In this document: positions 29,301-40,300 of the stretch, piece by piece
Layout: each line of letters starts with the position of its first letter
Numbering within the stretch: position 1 is the first letter of the stretch
Source of the DNA: Membranipora membranacea
Lineage: Eukaryota; Bryozoa; Gymnolaemata; Cheilostomatida; Membraniporidae
Length of the DNA: 64,000 bases
NCBI GenBank assembly: GCA_914767715.1
Contig: OU612073.1
Coordinates: 23,312,001-23,376,000 of the forward strand
Direction of reading: 5' to 3'
The notes under the pieces: model-generated
The model's input: the letters and a program-made list of their open reading frames with translations, nothing else
Databases searched by the model: none
What the model was told of the DNA's origin: nothing
Position numbers and translations under genes: made by a program

Positions 29301-31998
29301 GGGATTTTGGCTTTTGGGACCTTGGCCTTTGGGACTTTGGCCGCAAGACTCTGGTCACGGGAGTTTGGTCTTTGGGACTTTGTTCATTGGTACTTTGGTC
29401 TATGGGACTTTGGTCTTTGGGACTTTGTTCATGGTACTTTGGTCTTTGGGACTTTGTTCATGGTACTTTGTTCTTTGGGACTTTGTTCATTGGTACTTTG
29501 ACCTGGATTCAGGGCTAGCACAATACACCCAATGAATTAGCCTGTCTTGACAAGCTTTGTTCTGTGGGGGGGGGGCTTTGGCCCCCCCCCCCCCCCCCAC
29601 CGAACAAAGCTTGTCAAGACAGGCTACCAATGAATATGTTCCATTGAGTACAATGTAGTGCAAATTGCTCCTCCAAAGTAAACTTTGAAAGTTTATATGA
29701 AGTGAAAATGAAAAGCATAGGTTTATCATACCCTATCATTATCAGCCCAAGAAATGGGATACTCATGTAACAGCTACACAAATACTCATGTAACAGCTAC
29801 ACAAATAAAATAATTGCGTCTTGGCATCAACCTCACCACCATTGAAAATAGTCGTTCAAAGAAATTTGAATTGAAATTTTCCCTCAGGACCCTGACAGTC
29901 ATTTATGCTCATCCATGTACTCTAATAACTGCAAGTGTGAGTATGTGTACGTTGATCTACTGACAAATTAGATTAATTAATAGTAGATTAATTAATATTA
30001 TATTAATATACAGCCACTTAAAGAGCAAGATCTTAATTGGGATGGGAGTTCATCCTAAAACGCAAAAAAAAATCACTACATGACATCTATAAATACATCG
30101 GGTTGTCATTTCAACAGGAGTAACAAGCAGTCCAGTCCGTTACAGCAGGGTTACAGCTGGTTACAGCAGTAAAAAATCAAAGCGCTCTCATTTTCTTTGT
30201 ATGTGTACAGTGCATTTTCCAAAAATTGAATAGCCTAATGAATTTTTGAAACCTTACAATAAATGGCTTATCATTCTCAGACAGGGAAGTTCACTCATTC
30301 ACACAATACATACTAGCTATCACTATCAGCCATGTAGCTCCATTTTAGATTGAGCTTGCCACTGACCAGCATAGGGAATACATGACATCAGAAACTAACC
30401 CTCCAAAGATATCACCAAGATGAAGAGTAATATCCGTGGGGGGGGGGCAATCTGAGTACCTCAATAGTCGAATGAAATATGGAATAAATGAAATTAGATA
30501 AATAGCTTAATAAGTAGCTTAGCTTCCCTTATGGCTCCCTCTATTAATTACTGAAACGGTTGTTGTTATTTTGTCCAAATTGGATCTTGATGAGACCCGA
30601 ACCCTAATGGTTCCTGTATAAATTATCTATATAGCATCAATTTGGAACTCTCTAAAGGTGTACAACTGCACACCCTTTAAAAAATAAACTCACGCGTAAA
30701 CTTTATAAATTATTATACATACCAATAGGCTCTTCAGTTTGTTGGGCCATGAGTAGTAGCAGCTTCTTCCAGTGGCCACATAAATCCGCACAGCCTGGAC
30801 ATACATTTGCTTGTGGTTGAGCACAATGTATCCTGCTCCTCACCAGTTCATATTGCTCACCAGTTGACAATTGCCCAAGCACATATTCGATGATGTCGTG
30901 TCGGTGCTGCGTAAATAGTTTTGTGAGGACCGAAATCTTTGAGGAATCTTTCCACGTAATATGCGATGAAAGTTTGACTGGATCCCTAATACTATCGAGC
31001 AGTTTATGAATCATACGTGATGGCATCTTTGAAGCTCCATAATGTATGATGCTTGCATTTTGATGATAATTACAACATCCTACTATTTTTGAAATGAGAG
31101 TTTCATCTTTTGAGATAAGAAGATCAGCGATGTCATACTTTTTCAGGTCGATAGCATAATGAAAGACTGTTTTGCGAGTGAAGTAGTCCTTTTGAAACAA
31201 TAGGTTGGCCCACTCATCACCTTTAGGATATTGCTCTGCTATAAACCTTACCATTTCTATATCTAATTTGTTGACAATAGCAGTAAATAGCGCGGAATGA
31301 CCTTTGTAATTTTGTTGACTCAGAATTTGTCTTCGTACAGCATCTGGCAGATAATCTAGTAGCACTCGTAGAGTGTCAATGTTTGATGTTGCCACCAATT
31401 CAAAAACCCATCCACCTCTCGCCCTAGCAGTATTGACCAAGAGGTCACACTGCTGCTCTTTGGATAACAGTTCTAACAGAGATTGCAGTAGTTGGAAAGG
31501 AGTATTGGTCTTGACTCCCCTGATATTGCCATCTACGTCAAATACTGGCAAGACTGTCGCTTGTTGTATCAGGTAACTGAATACTGTCACAGGAGACGAT
31601 GGTGGGATGTATCTAAGAAGTGACACAATGTTGTCTGTGTTAGGCTCTACGTCATCCGCAACACAAGCTATCAGATAATCCAGTGCCATGCTTAGTGTTG
31701 TATGGTGGCACTGTGAATGACTGTCGAGCGTATCCTTTGTGGGATCTCCTTCTTCAATGTCTTCAGTCTGATCATGTATTAACTTTCTTGACGAGTTGTA
31801 TACGCTGTTCGAGCTACAAGAAGGTGAAACAACCTGCCGTTTTGTATGCGGCCGTGTACAGAGTGTTTGAAATCCACACATTAATGTCACAACAAGACAG
31901 GTGACAACGAAGAAAACGACTGGAATACCCACTAGTGTTAAAGTAACCGCCATTCCACCAAATAAGTGAGATGTTGTTGATGAGGTAGAATTCTCCAT
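21839..31998 (-). CDS. Predicted membrane-anchored ankyrin-caspase protein
   Basis: Proposed coding exons (complement): 30723-31998, 25933-26357, 21839-22189; phases agree (1276+425+351 nt) and give 683 residues. Residues 1-425: a short N-terminus with one NST site, a single transmembrane segment (about 17-41), a polar linker, then helical ankyrin-like repeats (for example GHSALFTAIVNKLDIEMVRF and TVFHYAIDLKKYDIADLL). Residues ~467-683 are a caspase: catalytic His in LLVCIMSHGRAGALLG (His534), catalytic Cys in IVVIQACQN (Cys574), then a small-subunit-like end (KQIPEMRSLLMKKL). Caspases are cysteine proteases cutting after Asp; SSVLDAQEG is a possible subunit-linker cleavage site. The caspase exons are secure. 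Their join to the ankyrin exon across a 4.3-kb intron rests on strand, order, donor/acceptor and phase only, so two genes remain possible. Confidence 0.6.
22456..25713. mobile_element. Possible inserted element inside the caspase intron, marked by inverted ends
   Basis: CACTGTGCAAAATCAGTTCC near 22460 recurs in reverse near 25690-25712 (GGAACCGATTTTGCACAGTG) with one internal mismatch. The 3.2 kb between them has no supported gene; a 74-codon frame at 23833-24057 lacks an ATG. This would explain the unusually long intron. No target duplication was identified. Confidence 0.35.
26585..26641. repeat. Hairpin at the edge of the minisatellite
   Basis: GCCACGGGTTTTGGATTTTTT and AAAAAAACCAAAACCCGTGGC form a stem with an 11-base loop. 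Confidence 0.7.
26660..26935 (+). repeat. 15-bp minisatellite, left copy
   Basis: Degenerate tandem units close to CCAAAGTCCCAAAGA. It lies just upstream of the caspase exon. The same unit in reverse orientation forms the array at 29284-29516. Long open frames across it on both strands are translation of the repeat and not genes. Confidence 0.85.
27560..28015 (-). pseudogene. 5'-truncated non-LTR retrotransposon, reverse transcriptase C-terminus
   Basis: On the minus strand the frame reads LSYAAQCWFPFTTKSDKERL then ERLQNCAL, followed after a one-base frameshift (near 27898) by the MEDYDQRLKALQLTELSVYS frame. This is the region after the catalytic core of LINE reverse transcriptases (pattern LE.LQ..ALRII, RLK.L.L..L). 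The 5' part of the element is missing. It lies in the intron between the ankyrin and caspase exons. Confidence 0.6.
28468..28513. repeat. Short hairpin
   Basis: CATAAATATAAACCCA and TGGGTTTATATTTATG flank a 14-base loop. Confidence 0.7.
29284..29516 (-). repeat. 15-bp minisatellite, right copy (inverted)
   Basis: Tandem units close to TCTTTGGGACTTTGG, the reverse complement of the 26660-26935 array. The outer end (ACCTGGATTCAGGGCTAGC) resembles the reverse of the left array's outer end (AGGGCTAGGGTATCCAGA), suggesting both arrays are the ends of one element of about 2.9 kb. Confidence 0.85.
29529..29635. mobile_element. Palindromic MITE of 89 bp with perfect 9-bp target duplication
   Basis: The element 29538-29626 begins TAGCCTGTCTTGACAAGC and ends with the reverse complement. 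CCAATGAAT flanks it exactly on both sides (29529-29537, 29627-29635). The centre holds G and C runs. Same family as 2918, 36149 and 58416. Confidence 0.85.
29761..29807. repeat. Tandem duplication of 23 bp
   Basis: ACTCATGTAACAGCTACACA plus AAT occurs twice in a row. Confidence 0.85.
30723..31998 (-). CDS. Transmembrane ankyrin-like exon, 425 residues
   Basis: A single long exon with an ATG at 31998. It is the longest open frame in the window. The donor GTATGT at 30722 follows a G that leaves the codon in phase 1. If the donor is not used, the frame stops nine codons later at 30703, so an intronless protein of 431 residues is the alternative. Features: N-terminal single transmembrane helix without a long signal sequence, a Ser/Cys-rich stretch (SPSCSSNSVYNSS), then helical repeats with an ankyrin-like look but poor consensus, and a Cys/His cluster near the end (CPGCADLCGH). 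It is the N-terminal part of the ankyrin-caspase model. Confidence 0.75.
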
Positions 31999-31999
31999 G

Positions 32000-33770
32000 C
32001 TGACATCTACTATCTTCTTCGCCTACCTGTAGAATACGAATATATTTGCTACCCCGAGATATGTCATTGGGATTCTAAGTCTGCACAGATAGTCTTCTCT
32101 GGTTGTGATGCATTGGAAAAATCCAATGAGAATATCAGCGGAATTATCAACGGAATAACCAATGGTGTATGGTACTGAATATGTGCCAGCAAACTAAAGA
32201 TTAATTATTAGTCATGAAATTCTAATGTCAATAACAAACCAGAGTATCGTTTAATGGTACTCCCATTTGTAATTTAAATTTTGTCCATCCTGTAAAATAA
32301 TGTTGGTGTCTTTTCAGTTTCTCTTTACCTTTATCTGTCATATGGAAGGGTGATCAGCAAAGGGCAGCATATGACAACCATAATATATCTCAGAATGATG
32401 AGGCATATGTCCGTGGTTCGTTTTTTATAGATGATACATTCATTCATACTCAATTGTTTTGTATAAGCCTGTGCTACATACAGTAGCTGCAAACAAGTGA
32501 CAGGATAAAACTTCAACAAATAGCTATAACTCGATAATTATCTGGATAGGCGTGGCAAGCTGCCACTTTTTTTGTTATTGTTAACCAAAACAAAACAAGC
32601 GCTTCAGCCAAATCAAATTAATTAACACTCAATAGAATGCCCTTGTTGTTTGAGTCATAGTGTAGTTTTGATAACCAGTAGCGCAAACAATGCAGGCATA
32701 CAGTATCAAAATGGTCTCACATCCGATCACAAAGAGTTGAATATATTGATACACTTGAAATGGTGCACTTTGGGGTGTACACTAACAACTAGTTAATGGC
32801 AGATGCTCAATTCATATAAATATACAACTCACCGAATTACACTATTCTACCTCTGAATCGACAACCATCAAAGTAATTTAATCCTGATCGACTTGTCCTG
32901 TTATGGTGATATCGAACCTAGAGATAGACAAAAACATGGGTGAGAGACAATGTCATGATAGAAAACATATACAAATATAAACAGAACAAGATATTAACTC
33001 GCAAGCACAATCACGCAATCATGTTGTTGTTGTTTGTTGTTGTTTGTTTTTGTTTGTTGTTGTTTGTTGCTGTTTTTGGTGTTATTTTCCGGTGGTTTTA
33101 TAATACTATCTAATACTGAATATGTGGCTAGATATCTGGGTCCTGCTGCCACATATTTCAGCTCCAATTAATATTTTTGTCGTGCTCAGCTCTCTCGGTG
33201 GATCAAGAGTCCCTGAGCTAAGCTCTTTACTTGCTATTAATACCTCACTCACTATCCCTAATCATCCATGTTCATTCATGTATGAACTAGGGCTTCTCAT
33301 TCATACTGTTTAACATATTTGTGATACTTTGTAGTTGTCTTCTCTTGTACACGAGAAGGCAACTATCAAATGTAATACATAACATTCCTCATACTCACAA
33401 TCTCTACTAGGATTCACATTACGCGTAACCACATTCATCTAAACTCGTTCACAACAATATAATGAGAATACAGGATGAATGTGAAGAATAAGCGTACACA
33501 TATATACTGCGCAGGCCCTGATTCTCATACAGCCAAACGTTTTCAATGATGGAAATAAGCCTGTTGGTGAACAGAAAAGCACGTTCTCATTCTTGGTGGT
33601 CTAGAAGCAGTAAGTTTCCTCCCTTGCAAAACTTACAAATACTGGATTAGGTAATCATGGTCTACACAGTAGTTTGACAATCCATAAAGTCTACGCCTCT
33701 ACAGTGTCCAATATTCTCTTTACATCCACCACTCGCAGAGCCAAAATACATTATTCAATAATTGGGTATT
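32000..33770. other. Intergenic region between the ankyrin-caspase gene and TMEM135
   Basis: No supported gene. It should hold the ankyrin-caspase promoter near 32000-32900. At 33020-33075 is a (TTGTTGTTTG)-type simple repeat. Confidence 0.4.
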
Positions 33771-34290
33771 TCATGAGATAAAAAATCCAATGATTGGGTT
33801 TGAGAGAGTGTTATCATTGAGATCAACCAATCCTGCTATATCATAACTTCCAAATTCAAACCAAACATCAGCAATCATATGAGCACCAACCAAGTGAAGG
33901 TGATGGTAGTCTGCCAAAGGTACATTAATCCGCTCGATAGCCTTAGTTGTAAGCATGTTAGGATTTCCAACATAATGCAACAAATGAGATAGAAAGACGT
34001 TATTGAGATACTAGGCTCATGGAACAGAATTCATAATGTAGGCAAACAAATCAGACATAGTTTTATTGCTTGAAATGCTGTTGTATATACGATGAGAATT
34101 TTTGATGAATGTGAAGAGATAGCGTCATCAAATATGAATTGTTGATGTCACATAAATATGTAACAGCAAAGACCCTAAGTCTCATACTTGTTAATAGAGT
34201 ATTTATACTGGAAATATACTGTATTGGTGTACAGAATGATTGAGAAAATTACATTCTCCATCCTTTTAGAAGCAGAGCAGTACGAAGAGC
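33420..34290. repeat. Diverged duplication in the TMEM135 3' flank
   Basis: The segment near 33460-33610 (GATGAATGTGAAGAATAAGC; GGCCCTGATTCTCATAC; TTGGTGAACAGAA) resembles that near 34095-34280 (GATGAATGTGAAGAGATAGC; GACCCTAAGTCTCATAC; TTGGTGTACAGAA), about 640 bp apart, in the same orientation. Confidence 0.45.
33771..33983 (-). other. Unrecognised open frame of 70 codons
   Basis: The frame has a protein-like composition (ERINVPLADYHHLHLVGAHM, then WFEFGSYDIAGLVDLNDN) but no start context or splice partner was found and I do not recognise a family. It lies between the two halves of the flanking duplication and could be an exon relic. Confidence 0.25.
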
Positions 34291-34383
34291 AATTGATACA
34301 ATGGACATTTCTCTCATTAGAATTTGATTGGTATAATTTGAGACCTGGGTAAAAACTTTTGAAAAATATGCTGCAGCGGCACG

Positions 34384-37300
34384 TCACTTTGCTGTATATT
34401 TGGATATATTCTGGAGTACTTTGGCAGCAGAGGTCATGGAGCTGAACTTTGGATCGTAGTCAGGCCAGAAGTTTGGATAGAGAGTAGCACTAGCCCCTCC
34501 AAAGGCCTTATCTAACAGCTGTCTGTTTACTAGCTTAAATCTACAATGATATAAATGTATTTGTTTCTACAGTGTTTATGAGAATTCTAATATACAGAAT
34601 GCATATCCCACTCCGTGGTGAATAGATGTGGCAATGAAGAATTGGAGACACGTGAGGGCGTGACAGCTGATTTAAAGGTAAACAGAGGTTTCTAATTAAA
34701 AACCACTTTTTGGCAGGACATTACAGATGTTGTATATTATGCAAACTTTCTAAATGTTCCTGATTGTGATAAATTAATACCTCAAAAGAATTTGAACCTT
34801 CTTTCAATTCAATCCTTGTATTGTATCTGGACAAAAATAGCTTGAAATAGATGGAAAATGCTACAATTTCAGTCAAAATATTTTCAGAGTCCTTAGTTTA
34901 CCCTTTGAACATGTGCAATAAAACAGGAATAGGAAGTAAGAGGTTATCTAGGTTATCTTTTATATTATGATATTTAATCATCATGGTTACAAGGTTACAT
35001 GGTTACAAGGTTACATGGTTATAAGGTTACACGCCCCACAGTGGTGGCTACTGACTGACTACTGACTGTTATAACACTGCATTTATTCTAAACTAAATAT
35101 TTTCTTGGCATTTTGTGACATAAGAGATACTCAGATTCCTATTTAATGGATAATCTTTTTTAAGGATATGATTAGTAAATGTGTTTTTCATGCTATGGCT
35201 GCCCATTTTTGGTCAGTAGAAAATAAGGTGTTACGAAATCTCTGATTTCCTTTAAATGAGTGTTTAATTTGACATATTTTTTTGCTCTATTGAACGAAGT
35301 AAGCAGCCTCGGTGATTTCGGCAACGTGTATGGATCATTTAAGTTTTAAATGGATTTATTGGATTTAAAGATAAGGCAAAGTCTTTCTGAAGTTTTGAAA
35401 TATATAATCATTTTATTAACTGTGTGTGGATCATTGATGAGTAAGAAAGAATGTAAAGAACAACAGGGTGTTATACAAACTTACTTTTGACCAGTGAGAA
35501 GCAGCATAAACTTCCAGTATCCGGGTCTGATATTATGGGGCTCCCAGAATGCCTGAAATAGGGAACAAGAATTCAAATATAGTGTCTAAAAGGTAATTTC
35601 CGTCTTAGAAAAATACCCATAATTTTAACTCGGAAACGACTTTTGACAGGAGGACAGGTGCCGGATCAACAAACAAGTGGAACGAAACCATTTACAAACG
35701 AGTCTTCCTACAAGATTAGCCTGAATCCTCATTTAGTATTTGGATAACTGTGTCTAACAGACACTCAGCTTACCGCATGGAAGAGCATCCCAGTACTGAT
35801 AGCATACAGATAAATATAAGCGTTCTTCAGCCTCGGTAACTTGCCCTCCTCTACTTTCTTCCTGCATAACAACTGAAAAAAAATCGGTATAAACAACTCA
35901 TAGAACCGGCAGATTTCTGGAAGCAAAGCAGAACCAGTGTTGTGACAGTACATTGGTTAGTAAATGATTTAAAAAACATGTAACTGACAGGTGACCGCCT
36001 AACTAGTTTTGGGAAATATCTTATGTCCCAAACATGTCCATGAATATACATTCTTAAATAGGAGCTGTCCGCTTTATGTCAAAGGGCAGACAAATTCTGC
36101 TTAGTTTTGGATCTCACACTGATGTGCCTTCTATATCATCCAGCAATGTAGCCTGTCTTGAAAAGCTAGTCAAGGCAGGCTACAAGCAATGATGACATTA
36201 AAATGATATCATACTTTCAAGTTGAAGTCACCAAGTGCTTAAATTAAAACCCAGTGGTTCATGTTTCCACATGACAAATGTAGATATAATATAACATACA
36301 TCTACAAGCCTGATGAGTATATATAGAGCTATAGAAGAGCTTCTATACTGAAGCATAGAGATACCAGCCACTGCTCCAGCTATTAGTCCGTCTGTGTTAG
36401 GATCTGTATCACCTCTTATCCATCGTAAGGCACAGCTTACTCCCTGAGGGATTATATACAATAAGCGTGTATAATAAAGCATATAATGGTTTAGTCTGCC
36501 ATCACCTTGCGCATTGATAGCAATCAATTCAGGTTGGTTATCTTTGCACTGCAGTAACTGAACTAATTCCAATGCGCTTGAGTTTTCAAACTGAAAGTCA
36601 CCCAACCTGAACTTGATAAATGTTAGCTTCTATAGGCAAAATGTAGTTAGATCAATTGGGCCAGTTTGTGGCACTGCCGCTACGGTGCAGAGAGACTCGT
36701 ATCACAGAGTCGATCTGCAAGCAGTGTGGTCTGCCATTTTATACGACTAAAATTCCAAAAAGTAAATAAATGGCGGATGATACAGAGTAAACTCACCTGG
36801 TGCAGTGTGGACATAGTAGCTAAGAATGACCCGATGGTTAGGTTATCCTTATTAAGTATCCAGTGATATAAAGGGTTCTTCCGGCTAAATATCATAGCCA
36901 GGCTACTCGGGGTCTTTAATACTACACCCAAACCAAACCCCATACCAAGGCACCGTATATACTTCTACAAATATCAAAGAAGGAAATGGTAAAAGTGGAG
37001 TTTGTGAATCTGAGAAGTAATGGTCACCATCTAGTGTTTGATAAGAGTAAGTGATATTTACTTTGTAGATCTTCGTCGAAATCAAAAGCTAGGAATACTT
37101 ATATTGTGAGCAAGGAGTTGGAGACTATTTGTTGTGAGTAAGTAAGTGAAAATTGTGGTAGTTGGCTAATGCAAATTAGATGATTATTACGAAAATTAGT
37201 GTAGTGATAGTAAAAATAAAAAGGGCATCTGATGTAAACGCAAGGAATCAAAAATAAAATATCTGTGTATGAATGTAAACATACAATGATTCATCAGATT

Positions 37301-40300
37301 ATCATTCCTTCCTACATGACACAACAGGCGACTGTTTATTTTACCTCCAGTATATTAGATATACACCCCCACTTGTGGTTACACTTGTCATGTTTGGCAC
37401 GTAGAATTCTATTGGTTAGTAGTTGAGCGATGAGCTGTTTTATTTGTGTGGGTAGTAAGGAGTGTAGTTTTGTCATGTGTGGTGACGGCACTGAAGGATT
37501 AGCATCCTGGACTTCATCTGTTCCAAATATTGTACTGCAACACAAAATATACATAACATGATGGCTGAATAGGAATCATGCTGAGCCTATTGAGGATTTA
37601 TATGTAATACTCTCTATGATGCACTGCAATGTCAGGATCATCATATCAGCTCCCTCCATACTTCATAAAAGCCTGCTTAACAACGAATGTCATGTCCTTC
37701 CAAAAAATGGACCAGATTACTGAGACATGTCATGATTAGAGGCTTCCTCTGTCATATATCTAACATAAAAGTTGTTTGTAGTCTGTTATATTATCAAATT
37801 ATTTTGGAATTATCCTCCCACTTATATCGACATCATAACTCCCCATAACATAGCACAAAATGCTAAGAGTTTTCCAGCCAATTCCAAGTTGCTGACTGCA
37901 AAACATGGATTTTTTGCAGTTAATTTGTTTATGACTTATATAAACTCCAGGCCCAACCTCAAGCACATATAGAGAAGATGCCCTGCAAAAATACCAGGCA
38001 ACTGCAACAGTATACAAAGAGTAAGCCTAAGCTACCCACCTGAGAATTGTGTTGGTGAAGCCATCAACTGTCTGTGGTTTTCTACAACATGTAAATAAAT
38101 CGTACTAATTCTGATGTGATAATCCGCAGTATATGACATGCTGTTGTTTTAATTTTCCTGTTCTGTAGGATGGAAGAGTGTCCTGATTAGGTTAAAGCAA
38201 GCATCAGTTTCTCAGTCTGTCTAGTTGGGGTTCAAATACAGATAATTTAATTCTTTACAATGGGTGGGATAGGGAGCAGTCAGATTTCAACAGGTACCTT
38301 CATTTAAAAAAAAAATTTAACCAAAAAATAGATTAAATAAATGAATAAATATTATCATAAAACAATAGCTTGTTGATGAAACATACCTGAAAAAGTGTAG
38401 AAATCCAGCGAGGCCAGCAGAGAATATCAGCACCTCACCGGCTGGAATGCGAGGTACCAGGCCTTTACTTCGCAGCACTGTGTATAAAATCTCCAACGCC
38501 TATACAATAAGATATAACACAGGTCATAAGAGAACTGAGGAAATATATCACAGATGTCCCACTTTTTTTCGTACATGAAAATTAGTTTCATTTGGATTTC
38601 AGTGGAATGATGTTCTACAGATAAGCCCTTTTGTACTGCTGAATCTTTGTAATTATCATGAATGAATGATTAATCTTACCAGGTTGGTCGTGTACATCGC
38701 CAGCATTCCATGTCTACAAAATATATCATGGTGATGACAAACCGTTAATTAAAACATTCAGAAAATTCTGAACTCAATTGCCGCTGAAAAAAGGGCAATC
38801 AAGCAATGTATGGCAGGCATAAATTAGCACGAATAGATATTCTCATGATGCGAATTACTGTGGACAGCGGTAAGATCTAGTCGTCGGGAAGTTACATTAC
38901 ATACTTATAGATAGAAATCAAGATAGAAAGTTCAGTGATGCTGGTGTTGAATATAAATAGCATAATAAGGCGGCACTCACAAATATAAAGTAAGAAAGAA
39001 GATCTACCAGCACTAGAAATCATTACACAAGATATCATAACATATTATATAAGATTTGCTATCAGATTAAAATCGTATCATAGAATGGATATAGTTCTTT
39101 CTTCTCTTTCCAAGACATGCGCTGTCGTAAAATCAAACTACCCGTTTAAAAATGCCACCTACCCAAGAAGATCAAAGGAAGGCAACATGTTTATGGTCGA
39201 GAGCGATTTGCTCCCGTCCAGCACCTTTTTGCGTATTCTAAGATCTTATATCTATTCATCAGAGGTGATAAGGGACATGTTCAGAGGTCATATCATACCT
39301 TGATGGACGTTCAAAGCACCAGAGGGACATCAGAGCTGAACCACTACCTGATATATAGGCTCCAGCGTAATCGAACCCCAACATTTTACTATACAAAGTA
39401 GTAAGGCCATACTATGGGAGATCAGGCTTATATTATCACATTGATCCTCACCCAGAATATCAATACCGCTTTCTGATACCACAGGACAATATTAGCTGTC
39501 CCATTATGGACCTTTGGTGCTCTATGCCGATGCTACTATAGGGTTGGGATTTTAGGGAGGACTTAGTAGGGTTAAGAGTTGGAAGTATTGCGTTACAGAG
39601 AAAATATGAGTTCTAGACATGCAATGAGATGAGGAGCTTTGAACCTACCAACCAACACAGTGCTGTTAGACGTTACACACATGTTAGGGTACATTTGCCT
39701 GTTTCCACTCTTGATAGTTGAGATAGTGCGGGATTTAGGCCAGAAATTGGAGCCCCCCCCCCCCCCCCCCCGGTGTGTGACCTAAATCCCAGACTGAAAT
39801 TAAAGTGTCAATAGAGTAAAGATAAAACATTTATAAGATAGGAAGATGGTTAAGATAGCGATGTTTAAAAGCGCAAACTCTATGTGATAAAGTGAAGAAA
39901 GTCACAAAGCAGTGTCTAACCAAAGAGTCCAAATCCACAACTACAACTTCAACTTATGTTCTTTTGCTCAAAAAAGGAACAAATCTTGCTTGGTTGGAAG
40001 AGCTTGGGACTGTTTGCAACTGAAGGTTTTAAATGGTACCTTGATTTTTTCTCAATCTGAATGAGGCAGGCATTTATGGGTATTGCACAGACAAGCACGT
40101 TGGCATAAAAGTAAAATCCCACCACCTTTCTGCAAATATAGAGCACCAAAGAATTCTATCAGGCAGAGAAAATCTGCTGTCAAACATAAAAGATTTGACC
40201 TTAGCCCTTTAGTGGCTGCAGTGTGGTTTGATATCCAGGGTAATAGGGTCCTGTTATGAAAGTAGATAATAGCGTTCTGCAAGAACTTACATACATACAA

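Noticed and set aside
31373-31904. Plus-strand frames over the ankyrin exon
   Set aside because: Shadows of the long minus-strand coding exon.
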